Source: Diphasiastrum complanatum (Eukaryota; Streptophyta; Lycopodiopsida; Lycopodiales; Lycopodiaceae). From it: DNA of 64,000 nucleotides. Under the pieces are notes generated by a model, which was not told the origin of the DNA, made no database searches, and saw nothing but the letters and a program-made list of their open reading frames with translations. The DNA lies in the NCBI GenBank assembly GCA_029204225.1, contig CM055104.1, positions 53,902,965-53,966,964 on the forward strand. The letters are read 5' to 3'. The stretch's first letter is position 1; the number at the start of each line of letters is the position of its first letter. Below are positions 36,118 to 46,450 of this stretch, piece by piece. The position numbers were made by a program, and so were the translations under genes.

Positions 36118-36663
36118 ATGGAACCAGCTACACCTCCCTCTGCTCTTCCTCCTAATCCTTCTACTGCTCCATTTGTACTATCTAAAGTCTCACCTCCAAC
36201 TATCGCTCGCTCTATTCTGCCGGAAGACGTTCATTATCATGTAGGGCAATTGTATGCACTATTTTCAGAAGTACAAGGAGAAAATGCAACGCTCAAATTG
36301 GAGGTTCAAAAACTGCGGGATGAGATCGGCCAGCTACGGACACTATTACCATCATCTACTACGGATCTTGCAGAAACGTCTAACAAGATTTCCAGCCTTG
36401 AGAAACAGGTGGAAGAGGCAAAATCATGGGTAGCACTGTTCAAGAAGGATAATGGTATGATCGACTTGCCTACGAATGTTTCAATTGACTCAAGACTAGA
36501 AAGCATGTTGTCTGAGCAAGAGAAAAGAGCCAAAAAAGCTCTTAATATTAGAGTGAGAGGCATCCCAAATGCTGGAAAACCTCTTGAGGAAGCTAAGGAT
36601 TTACTTACCAATAAACTTTCACACACAACTGAGGGATTTGAAACTGCTTGGAGAAAGCTCTAA
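36118..36663 (+). pseudogene. LINE ORF1p-like protein, truncated (181 aa)
   Basis: Starts at ATG 36118 with a Pro/Ser-rich N-terminus and then a long coiled coil of about residues 40-105 (LYALFSEVQGENATLKLEVQ, then KISSLEKQVEEA). The beginning of an RRM follows (KRAKKALNIRVRGIPNAG). It matches the 19.9-kb copy, which has TLNIRVRGV at the same place. The frame ends after ETAWRKL, where a 77-bp segment shared with hAT element 2 begins, so the RRM is cut and the CTD is missing. RNA-binding role by family analogy only. Confidence 0.65.
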
Positions 36664-36729
36664 TTAAGAGCACATTTACTGTGTATTTTGCCGAATGTTT
36701 CGGGTGCAGGATGGTCTAGTTTAGGTGCA
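36653..36729 (+). repeat. 77-bp segment also present inside hAT element 2 (outer copy)
   Basis: GAAAGCTCTAATTAAGAGCA to TAGTTTAGGTGCA, same length and order as 37499-37575, with about five substitutions. It terminates the ORF1p-like frame. Confidence 0.9.
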
Positions 36730-37416
36730 AAAGATATGGGCTCTTTGTGGGAGAACTCTTGCCTCTGCTATTGCTTGTAAGGCTTTAGCCATTGATTCTA
36801 TATGATGCTATTTGATATTCATTATGGGAGATTGTTAATTTACTTCATGTATTGTCCATTTATGCTTCATTGATGCAAAAATTTGTCATTTGGTTCATAG
36901 CTACAACGAAAATGCTAACCTAGGCCAATACGGTGACATCAAGACTTTTCTCCCTTTATAAGATCTATTTCCTTTTCCTTTTGGATCCTTTACGCACCTT
37001 TGTAAAGATTGAATCTTGGATTCTTCTCTTGTACTCATAGTGCTACGACATGGCTTCTTTCAAAATTCATTCTTTAATAGCTTGGTTCCATGCTTGTCCT
37101 TGATGTTTGATGATCTCATAGATATCTAAGGATCACAAATTTATTTTATGTGAGGTGGATAGGAAGCTACTTTCATGGGACGGAGATTAACAAACTTCTA
37201 AAGACTTTTCACCCTCACTAAGCTTATTTAGCTAGTGGAGTGGATTTTTCCTGCTTAGATGTAGATAAGTGTAGAAGTAAAGGATTGGAGTGGATCAAGT
37301 ATAAGGAACTCATCTAGAGAAAGTGTTACGAGCTAAGAAAAATCATGAGGTAGTGTGACTAAGGGTTTGATCCATACCTTTAGTAAAAAAGGTGGGACTT
37401 TACAAATGGTAGTAAT
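36730..37416. other. No gene seen; ends in hAT target duplication
   Basis: AT-rich unique sequence. The last 8 bp (37409-37416, GTAGTAAT) are the left target-site duplication of hAT element 2. Confidence 0.5.
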
Positions 37417-37498
37417 CATAGTTGCACTGCGTTTCTGAAACGTGTTTCGGTAAATTTTTTTTTTTTTGGTTTTCTTTTGTGCAATATGGGTATCAGGT

Positions 37499-37575
37499 GA
37501 AAGCTCTAATTAAGAGCATAATTACTGTGTATTTTGCCGAACGTTTCGGGTGTAGGATGGTCTAGTTTAGGTGCA
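37499..37575 (+). repeat. 77-bp segment, inner copy
   Basis: Lies 83 bp inside the left end of hAT element 2. The outer copy ends the ORF1p-like pseudogene at 36653-36729. Confidence 0.9.
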
Positions 37576-37646
37576 TTAACTCCTAGGTTTACGCTTACGC
37601 TTAACTCCCAGGTGCATTAATTAAAAAACATGATGCCCCAAAATTT

Positions 37647-37649
<3 letters not shown>

Positions 37650-37719
<70 letters not shown>

Positions 37720-37730
37720 GCTCTCTCTCA
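37650..37730. repeat. (CT)n microsatellite inside hAT element 2
   Basis: CT tract with two interruptions near its right end. Confidence 0.95.
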
Positions 37731-37850
37731 AAGAACAGTATTGAATCGTTACACTGCTGTGAATAGGATCATTGTAATATATAATATCGGGCCACATGGC
37801 ACCAAAATGGAGCACAATGATGTTCCATGAACATAATGAAAACTACACAA

Positions 37851-40205
37851 CTAAGGCCCGTCAGAGTCATGGTAGGAACCATCATCTGAATCTGTGCCTA
37901 ACTGCAGATCCCAAGGGTCTGTAGATGAATCAGAACTACAGGGAGCCATATGTCGTGGTGTGGCCCTGGCGCTGCCGTGTGCTCTGGCTCTCTGCTGCAT
38001 GCTCTCGCTCTGGATCCTCCCCCTGCCTCTACCTCCGCCTCTGCCTCTCTCCCCTCCTCTGCCCCCCCTTTGCCTGCCCCCACCCCTGTGTCTACCCCTG
38101 CGTGTCTGTGTGTCAGGTGGCTGTGATCCAACGCCCTGGGATGGCCCTACCCACTGTGATGATGCCTGGCCGACGGCTACCTGTGATGCTCCACTCCTGT
38201 CTACAAAAAGTGAACTCAGCCCCACCCTCCTAGAACCTCTAGGTCTCCCCCTAGGCCTACATGTAGGAATGGCTGGCTCCTCCTCTGTCTCCGCATCAGG
38301 GTCCACCAGCAAGTCAGCAAGGTCATCCCCATGTGCCTCCGCCCCCATCTCCTCATCCTCCTTCGTATCCCCCTCAACCCACTCCTCCTCCCGATAGTCA
38401 GCCCCGAGCTCCTCTCCACCCTCCAAGCCCTCATCATCCCCCTCCTCAGCCCTAGGCAGCACCCTGTCTGCCCTCCTCGAACGCCGTAGAGGCCGTGCGT
38501 CAGCCTGCGCCTGTCTATATAGATCTCTATAGATCTCATCATCCATCTCCTCCTGCGTGGGTGGTGCCCGAGGAGCAGCAGCTGCCGAATCCACCAAGCA
38601 AGTGTCAGGGTTCACCTACAACCAAAAACAGTACATTGTTGTCAGCAATTCATTGCATAATTCAAAAGCAATTCAGTTCGTCAAAGCACAGCAAGAAACA
38701 GGAGGTGATGATGTGACTCACCTCGAGCATCCGTCCCCCTCCTCATGTGCGCCTCAGCATACGGCCGTTGGTGTTCACAAACACCAACCGCCTACACTGC
38801 TCGATGGACAACCTGTTCCTCTTCTACGTGTGATACAAGGCCCAGGTGCTCCAATTTCGCCCAGCATGGAGCAGGCGTCAATCAAGATAGCATAGCAAAT
38901 GGAGAAACCAATACCTCTCTGATCCATGGAAGTGCACACAGGTCATGGATGAGCAAGTCTATACAATGCGCAGCACAAGGTGTCCACACAATGTTGGGGT
39001 GCTCCCTCATCATAATCTCTCCCATCTGCTTGCAGTTCGAAGCGTTGTCCGTGACACCCTGAACCACATGCTCTACTCCAATGTCAACAATAACATCTCT
39101 GATAACCTCCCATATAAAATCGACTGTCATGGCGTCACCACCTCGAGTGGCATCCACGCCACGTAGGAATACTATGCCAAGCGGGCAAGAAACCAAGACA
39201 TTGATGACGGATCGCCGACGAATGTCGGTCCATCCATCACTCAATATCGTGCATCCATACCTGCCACAAAACACCCATTAGCCGAATGCAAAAATTGCAC
39301 CACGAGTCAACCCTAAACGCATGCAATGGGTTTACAAAAACAAAGTACTTACATCTGCCAAGCTGAGCGAATGGAACTCAGCTCCCGCATAATGGTCTCC
39401 TCCTCTTGACGAAGCATCCTGCCTCGCAATCCTCTCGTCTAGGAGGCGTCCATGTAGCATCCACGGCTACCATCCGTGCGCAAAACTCTCTGAACACCCA
39501 AGTGTCAGCAAAAGCAAAGGAAATGCCGCACTCGTAAAAGAACTGGCCAGCAAGTCGAGTGCACCGGGCATGCTGCTCTCTCTGCCACCCGCATCGATCA
39601 AGGGTCTGCTGTCTAGGCCTAACCTCTTTGTGTTGTGCACATGGCGCTCGTAGTCTAACACGCGAACCGGATGGCTGATCTGTGGGTGTATCACTCTCTC
39701 TGGGAGGACCTGTCAAACCATGTGCTGCATCTTCCGCCGAAGAAGAGGAGAGATGAGAAGGACCCGTTGCTGCTGATCCAACCTGCTCATGTGACGCTCT
39801 CCCCTCTGAAGTAAGCCCTGTTGCTGCGGGTGGAACTGGAGTGGCACCGCCTGGACCATGCACTGCACCTAAACCCTGCCAAGAACGTGCTATACTAGGC
39901 TCTGCACCCGTAGTAGGTTATGCCTGCATACCTGTGACCCCTGTCTGTGAACCTGCAGCTGCTCCTGCCCCCTGTCCCTGTCCCTGTCCAGAAACCTGTG
40001 ATGCAGCACCCTGTCTCTGTCCCTGTCCAGAAACATGTGATGCAGCACCGTGCCGTACGTAATAGACAACCTCTATCTCTCCTCATCGGAAATCCTGGGG
40101 CAATCAGATATGCCCAATGCCCGCCCACCCGGCCCTCTGACCCTCAGTAAGTGAGCCCTAACCCTGGTAAGTGACCCTGTGAAGAGACCACCACAATGCA
40201 AGCAT
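37851..40205 (-). pseudogene. hAT transposase of element 2, internally deleted, AT-hook tail
   Basis: Minus strand in order: BED zinc finger at about 40205-40085 (CLHCGGLF and SLTRVRAHLLRVRG, a stop soon after); a linker and DUF659-like part (39863-39378, FFYECGISFAFADTWVFREF); a core exon 39274-38893 with LSDGWTD, TDNASN and CAAHCIDLL; a dimerisation fragment at about 38880-38725 (GRNWSTWALYHT, stop, KRNRLSIEQ); and a tail 38615-37851, acidic then CRPRGRPRGSRR (AT-hook) and RGG-rich. The second half of the RNase H fold is missing between LPWIREVL and GRNWSTW, so it cannot be active. Distinct from elements 1 and 3/4. Confidence 0.85.
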
Positions 40206-41250
40206 CTCCATCATGGTGTGTAGCCACATCCCCCTTAGTAAGCTCAACCTCGCCCCAAAGGCCTCGGCCCTGCTCCGGCATCGTGTCCACACGAGATCAA
40301 ACCTGCGAACAAAAACAAGCAAACAACCGTTCAGTAGAAGAAAACACACTGCATTGAAAAACATTACCAGCCTAAAACAGAGCTGAACACATCCGAGCAC
40401 GCGTCACATTGATTCTAGCAAGATCATAGCAACTGCCAAAAAACACACGAGACAGGGCGAGGGATAGAATAATTCCAGTGCGAGCAAAAACGGGCGACTG
40501 ACGCTAGCATGGGAGTCCTTGCAGGCGTCTATGAGTCCAGTGCAGGCCTAAACCACGCTACTGGCGGATACTTGCACGATGCTCTAACCCTAAACCCTAA
40601 AAAACATGGAATTAGGGCAAGAAAATTGAAATTTGTGCTACGGACGTAGACGGGCAGAACGGAGGTCACAGGAGTCTGTGCGGGCATGTGGAAATGCATT
40701 CTAGGCTCAGACACCACCTGAATCGGTTGCCCAAAAGCCATTTTCTGGAAATGGCAAAAAAAACAAGCATTTGGATTGTGGTGTTCAAATCTCGCAAAGT
40801 GTGCCGTAATGGTTGAAACTGACCCCGTAGGAATCACCGTGGGCATGAAGAAAGGTGGTCTAGAGCCAAACTGCGCTTGATTTGGTTGCCTGCAGTTCAA
40901 TGTCAACACTTGCAAAAAAACAAGTCTACACTTACCAAAAATCGAAAACTGATCGTTTCGATCTCCACGAAACTCAGATCCCCCTGGCACCGTGCACACC
41001 ACCTCCGTATCGTTGAGTAGATGCCTGTCGACTATCCACACGCCAAGATCCGATGTCTACAACTCAAAACAAAAAAAATTAACACCTCCACGGCTAGCGC
41101 GATTCTGGCCATGAAGAGGTGTTCAAAAATCTTTATTTATTATTTTTTTTAAAAAACGTTTCTGGAACGATTCTGGGCTGAGGATCGTGTTTCTCAGAAA
41201 CGCGATTTCCGAAACGCTCAGCCCCAGAATCGCGTTTCGGTGCAACTATG

Positions 41251-41880
41251 GTAGTAATTCCTTTTAAATCTTTGCTTTTATTTTAACTTCATTCGTATCC
41301 ACCCATTGTAGTATTGAACATCCAAAAGGTGATGCCAACATAAAGAATGTCATGAGCTTTCAATTTGTGATAGCCTGTAAGTTCTAAGAGTTAATATACC
41401 TCTATCAATGTCTTTTTGAAAAGAGTGGAAGGTCCCATAGGAACAATTGACTTACACATTTATTGAATAACATTATTCTCTTTCTATGGAAAACTCATAT
41501 GATTTTTAGACAAATTTCCAAGATGTCATTAGTTATGAATGAAGCCACAATTGATCTAGAGCCGCATCACATAAGGAAGACTTAACCCTAGAAAGCAGGA
41601 AAGAGAGATCAATATCATCAGCTGAGTAACAAATGACACAAATTCCCTACTACACAAGCCCTAAAAGGAAGCTTCCAATGGTTAGGGCCCAACTGGGATA
41701 ATAGTGCGCCCTCCAAGAAGGCCCCCACTCTCCAGTAATATGTCCAAATGTCCAAATAATGAATAATAAGGCCCAAGGCCAACCATATAGTCTAAGTGTC
41801 AATAATGAATAAAAAAGGGCCCAAGGCTTGCTTATGCATAAAGTAAAGTAAATGTAAATGGACGTGGCGAATGTAATGAG
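41251..41880. other. No gene seen
   Basis: Starts with the right target duplication GTAGTAAT of hAT element 2 and continues as AT-rich sequence without domains. Confidence 0.4.
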
Positions 41881-43217
41881 CCGAGTTCATAACTCTCCCT
41901 GAGACAAAGAAAAGACCCAACTGCTGAAAAGAAACTGGATCAAACAGCAACAAGCCCTGGTGCATCAACAACTAGAGCAGCATCTGATGTAGAGGAATCA
42001 ACAAGTGCAGCAAGAGCAAGAGCACGTGCCTGATCCGCAAGTGATGGTGGATGATAAAAGAGATCAATAGGTTCCCATGTGGCCTCCTCAACAGGACGAC
42101 CATCACACTGGACCAAAAACTGAATCTGTCAGCGGCGTCGACTATGGTGAAGGCGAACCTGGTGAATGGCAGCTGGTAAGAAAGGGAACAACTCAGGATC
42201 AACATCGTGGTGACGAAGGGAACATCTCGGCCGCGTCATATGAAACCAAGCAATATGGAACAACCAGGAATGCCAAGGAACCGGAAGAAGATCAAGCAGC
42301 AACCAGGAATGCCAAGGTATCCGTAATGCCCAAGATAGTAGAGGATCAGCCCAAAAGATAGGGACATCATACCAAGGTATCCAAAAAGCCCGAGAAGGTA
42401 GAACTGTATCAGCAACAGGAAGCCAATAAGGAAGCTGGAAAAGAGATGGACACTCATCGCAAATAGCCACTTCATACATGTAACCATCAACCATATGTGC
42501 AAACTCAATGATATAGGTGCCCCAAGAAAAGATAGCAGCATCGGAAGACCAACACCAAGGAGTAGGAACATAAGCAGGATGACAGACACGCTGTAATAGC
42601 ATGGGAAAGCAAGCGATATGCCAAGAAACATGGAGCATAAAGAGATCATCCTGAAAAAGGATAGCTGAAATGGAGAAATGTGCACCAGCATGGTCAAAAG
42701 CCCAAGGTATCGATAAGGCCCATGAATGAGAAGTAGCAATGGCACGTGGTACTCTCAAGGCCCATATCACGAGAAGAGTAGCATGCCAAAAGCTCCAGTA
42801 GGTCCAAGAAATCGATGCATCATCTAAAAAGACATGATGCATGAAAACAGTAGCAACAAATCTAGAAATAGTAGAGGCCCCAACTGAAAAACTGTAGCAG
42901 AAATACTCATCCAGAAAGACCTCATATGGACATACCAATCCATCATAGGATGCAGCAAAAACGGATGGAGAATCGGATGACCCATCGGAACTGGCCGCAA
43001 GTGTAATCCCAAAGAACACACCAGGCACATGTGAGGAATAGAAGAAATGCATTGAAACGAGGAACATGATCCGCAGCATCAGTAGTAAGCATCGGAGCAA
43101 TATCCACGTGTAGTTGGGAATGAGTATCAAAGCACATATGAGCAACACTGAAGTATATGGCGTCAACATCCCCAAAAACTATCCTAGAGAGGAGAAGGAA
43201 CTCTCTCAAGGTACTCT

Positions 43218-43664
43218 TGTTACAATCCCTACTTACTGCAAACCTCCAGGTGCCGGTTAACCACAAGAGACCGAATGATTCACGTTCCACCCTGTCGTAG
43301 GACCTAATCCGGGTCCACCCTCCGTGCCTTGGCCTGTGACCGTATCAAGCCGGATCCGACTTCCATCCTAGACGGCGTCCCATACCACCGCCTAGGCTCT
43401 CAGCCATCTCCTACCCCAAGCTAGCATACATCCTGGCCGTGCACACGCTCTCCATCCACCTCCTCCTAGGTAGATAGAATGGATGACAAATGAGCCCTCC
43501 TCCCCTTGTATACCTCCAAGGAGAGAGACTCCAAGCCATGTGCACTCCTGGATCATGACACGTGGCAACCATGCAGGTTCACGAGTCACCGATCAAGTCT
43601 ACAGGCCCAGTCATCGTCCAGTCTCAAGTCTGGGTTTGGGACCAAGGGAGTTGGGTCCGTAACA
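43218..43664 (-). repeat. 3' LTR of the chromovirus derivative
   Basis: Colinear with 44819-45255. Preceded by ACTCT. Confidence 0.92.
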
Positions 43665-43691
43665 TTCCCTCTTCCTTAAAAAATTCCTTAT

Positions 43692-44800
43692 CTAAGGAAG
43701 GAAACCAAGGAACCTTTGTTTAAGGTCATGTTCCTTTTCCCAAGTATCATCATCCTCAGAACTTCCCTTCCAACGAACCAAGTACTCAGTTACCTGTTGG
43801 TTCCTGAGCCCACGTTGACGTACATCAACAATGGCCTGTGGTTCGGTAGGTACAAAGGATGTCAGGTCCTCCAGCCGAACTAAGTCCTCCTGAAGTATCA
43901 AGTCATCCTTTCCACCAAGTCATTCCTTTAAACGACTAATGTGAAATACTGGATGAACTTTGAGGTAGCTCCAGCTGAGACCCCTAAGGTCGACTGCATC
44001 GTTAATATACTTTAATGCTTGATGGTCAGTAACTATGGTAGACTGGGAGCCATACAAATAATGTCTCCAAACTTTTAGGGCATGAATAACAGCAAAAAGT
44101 TCCTTGTCATAGGTGGAATACTGCCTTTGAGCAGGGTCTAACTTCTTGCTTTCAAAAGCTATCGGTCTACCATCCTAATATAGGACTACGCCTATAGCAT
44201 AGTCACTGGCATCCGTTTCAAGTACATACGGCTTGTTAGGATCCACTATGTGTAAAATAGGCGCTGTAGTTACACAGTATTTGAGGTTCTCAAAACTCTG
44301 ATTCAACTCTTCAGTCCAAGTAACTGGAGGACTGAACTTACTGTGCCGGCTAACTCTTTTAGCCCCTCTGAGGACATTCATCAAGGCCAATGCAATTAAT
44401 GCATAGTTCAAGATGAATCTTGGAAAAAGCCTGTAAAGCCCAAAAAAGACTTAACCTCACGGATGGTTTTAGGGATAGGCCATTCACGTACTTGTCGGAC
44501 TTTATTTGGGTCAATTTCCAACCCATGGTCCGAAATAATGTGACCAAGGTATAATAACCTTTTCTGGAAGAACACACATTTGGACTCCTTGGCAAAAAGC
44601 TTCTCCTGTCTAAGTAGCTTTAAGACAGTCCTGAGATGCTCCTCATGCTCCTCCAAGGTCTTACTATAGATGAGAATATCATCCGAGTAGACTATTACGA
44701 ACTTTCCCAGATATGGACGAAGAAGAACATTCATCATCTGCTGGAAAGTCGCTGGAGCATTTGTCAAGCCAAATGGTAAAACCACAGATCAACAGCATGC
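43692..44800 (-). pseudogene. Gypsy RT-RNase H joined to a chromodomain
   Basis: Minus strand starts within reverse transcriptase at VLPFGLTNAPATFQQMMN and has the catalytic box VIVYSDDILIYS and SFLGFTGFF. After a frameshift near 44410 come the RNase H part (DASDYAIGV, a stop at about 44175, YSTYDKELFAVIHALK, TDHQALKYI). It then jumps to VFHISRLKEWL, which in chromoviruses lies after integrase, and finally a chromodomain VTEYLVRWKGSSEDDDTWE. The integrase is therefore cleanly absent. Chromodomains steer chromovirus integration to heterochromatin; here it is only a relic. Stops and frameshift prevent translation. Confidence 0.9.
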
Positions 44801-44803
44801 AGT

Positions 44804-44816
44804 GGCTCTGATACCA
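44804..44816 (-). other. Primer-binding site (initiator tRNA-Met)
   Basis: Minus strand TGGTATCAGAGCC, two bases from the LTR end. Confidence 0.88.
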
Positions 44817-44818
44817 AA

Positions 44819-45255
44819 TGTTACAATCCCTACTTACTGCAAACCTCCAGGTGCCGGTTAACCACAAGAGACCGAACGATTCACGCCGTAGGACCTAATC
44901 CGGGTCCACCCTCCGTGCCCTGGCCTGTGACCGTATCAAGCTGGATCCGACTTCCATCCTAGATGGTGTCCCATACCACCGCCTAGGCTCTCAGCCATCT
45001 CCTACCTCACACTAACATACATCCTGGCCGTGCACACGCTCTCCATCCACCTCCTCCTAGGTAGATAGAATGGATGGCAATGAGCCCTTCTCCCCTTGTA
45101 TACCTCCAAGGAGATAGACTCCAAGCCATGTGCACTCCTGGATCATGACACGTGGCAACCATGCAGGTTCACGAGTCACCGGTCAAGTCTACAGGCCCAG
45201 TCATCGTCTAGTCTCAAGTCTGGGTTTGGGACCCAAGGGAGTTATGTCCCTAACA
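44819..45255 (-). repeat. 5' LTR of the chromovirus derivative
   Basis: TGTTACAATCCC... to CCCTAACA, followed by the ACTCT duplication. Confidence 0.92.
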
Positions 45256-46450
45256 ACTCTGATGGTCTCGAAACACTAGACCAAAGTGGCAACTCAGCAT
45301 CGGAGACCAAGCGATATGGAGCAAAACGAAATGACTGGGAACCTGAAGATCACCCGAACAAACAGTAGCTGGAACGGAGGCAATAATTAAGCCATCACGA
45401 TATGCCAAGCGTGACAATAAGCCACATGCATAATCATATAGATATCCGCACCATAGGCGAGCAATAATATCGAAAAACCAGCACCAATCAACAGGTCCAA
45501 ATGAAAACCAAGCTATTCGTTATAACCAGGAATGCCAAATATCAATAGATAAAAAGAAATCAGTCGCATGAAAAACCTGTAATGCATGAAAAGCCCAAAA
45601 GTGTATACCATCGGCATTGACTGCATCAAACCTATATGTAGAAACACAAGGAGACTGAAGGATCCCCATATACTCATCTAGAAAGATCCCATCATGTAAA
45701 TACCCTAGATAAGTAATAGTGACCATCTGGCAAATATCCTCGAATGGAAAATGTGTAACGGTAAGGGCCAAAGGCGCATGACTCATGTAAGGAACTGTAG
45801 AAGGCAGATCACAAACCTCAAGCAGAGATTCATGGAGTAAAGCAAAAGAAGATACAACCTGATCACCAAGAGCGAGGAAACCATCAACTGTGGACCCGTG
45901 AAGAACCCCAGAGAAATCAGCAGAAACATCGGCCATAACAGACTCAAGAGATGGAGATATAGAGACCAATGGAGAAGATACTGCACCAACCACCGAACCA
46001 GGACGACTATCTGAGGTAAGCGCAGAAGCAATAGTAGAAATACCACCAAGGTATATGGCCTCAATATCAATGAAACCAGAAATGACCATTGAATACGATA
46101 TCTGTGAATTAAGGCATATAGGCATAAGGCACACAACAACAACCTGTAAATCCGGAGCAGCATCAACCTGAGGAAGAGGACCCACGGATGGTGAAAGTGA
46201 AGCAACAACTGATGTACTCTGAATGGAAAGAAGAGCTGCACCCTGAGCCTTTGGCAGGCTACGCATAAACTACTTCCCGGTAACCAACTGATAGTCACCC
46301 TGGGAATCAATACCAGCAAGTGAATGATGCTGACCAGCATGAGTAAAGGAAAGTGTCTGCTGAGAGAGATCCACAGCAACAGTACCAAGTGAAGAGAAAC
46401 AGTCTGTGCCAAAAATAATGTCATAGTGCTCCAAAGGAATGATGTAGACG

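Larger units (their letters stand above)
37417..41250 (-). mobile_element. hAT element 2, 3,834 bp, complete ends
   Basis: Terminal inverted repeats CATAGTTGCAC (37417-37427) and GTGCAACTATG (41240-41250) match perfectly over 11 bp. They are flanked by a perfect 8-bp duplication GTAGTAAT (37409-37416 and 41251-41258), which fits the hAT target consensus nTnnnnAn. Both subterminal regions are rich in GTTTC/GAAAC motifs, especially 41145-41240. It contains a broken transposase gene and a (CT)n tract (37650-37730). Confidence 0.93.
43218..45255 (-). mobile_element. Complete chromovirus deletion derivative, 2,038 bp
   Basis: LTRs at 43218-43664 (447 bp) and 44819-45255 (437 bp) start TGTTAC and end TAACA; the main difference is a small indel near 43290. 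Target duplication ACTCT at 43213-43217 and 45256-45260. Primer site on the minus strand beside the right LTR. The interior is only 1,154 bp. It lacks gag, protease and most of integrase, but both LTRs and the duplication are intact. Confidence 0.93.
41880..46450 (-). mobile_element. Old gypsy-type element with protease remnant, split by a nested insertion
   Basis: At 46450-46270 the minus strand reads YDIIFGTDCFSSLGTVAVDL and later HSLAGIDSQG. This is the end of a gypsy retropepsin (YDIILGMDWL type). It is followed after a stop by SLPKAQGAALLS, as in the gypsy protease-RT linker. Downstream are minus-strand frames of 248 aa (46266-45520) and 348 aa (43175-42129), split by the element at 43218-45255. 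Neither resembles reverse transcriptase; both contain D(I/V)(E/D)AIY and IPWHSWL-like phrases, hinting at an internal duplication. The element borders were not found. Confidence 0.5.

Noticed and set aside
42129-43175. 348-aa ORF as a host membrane protein
   Set aside because: Aromatic and hydrophobic residues are scattered without clear membrane segments. It lies within a disrupted gypsy element and shares phrases with the frame on the other side of the nested insertion.
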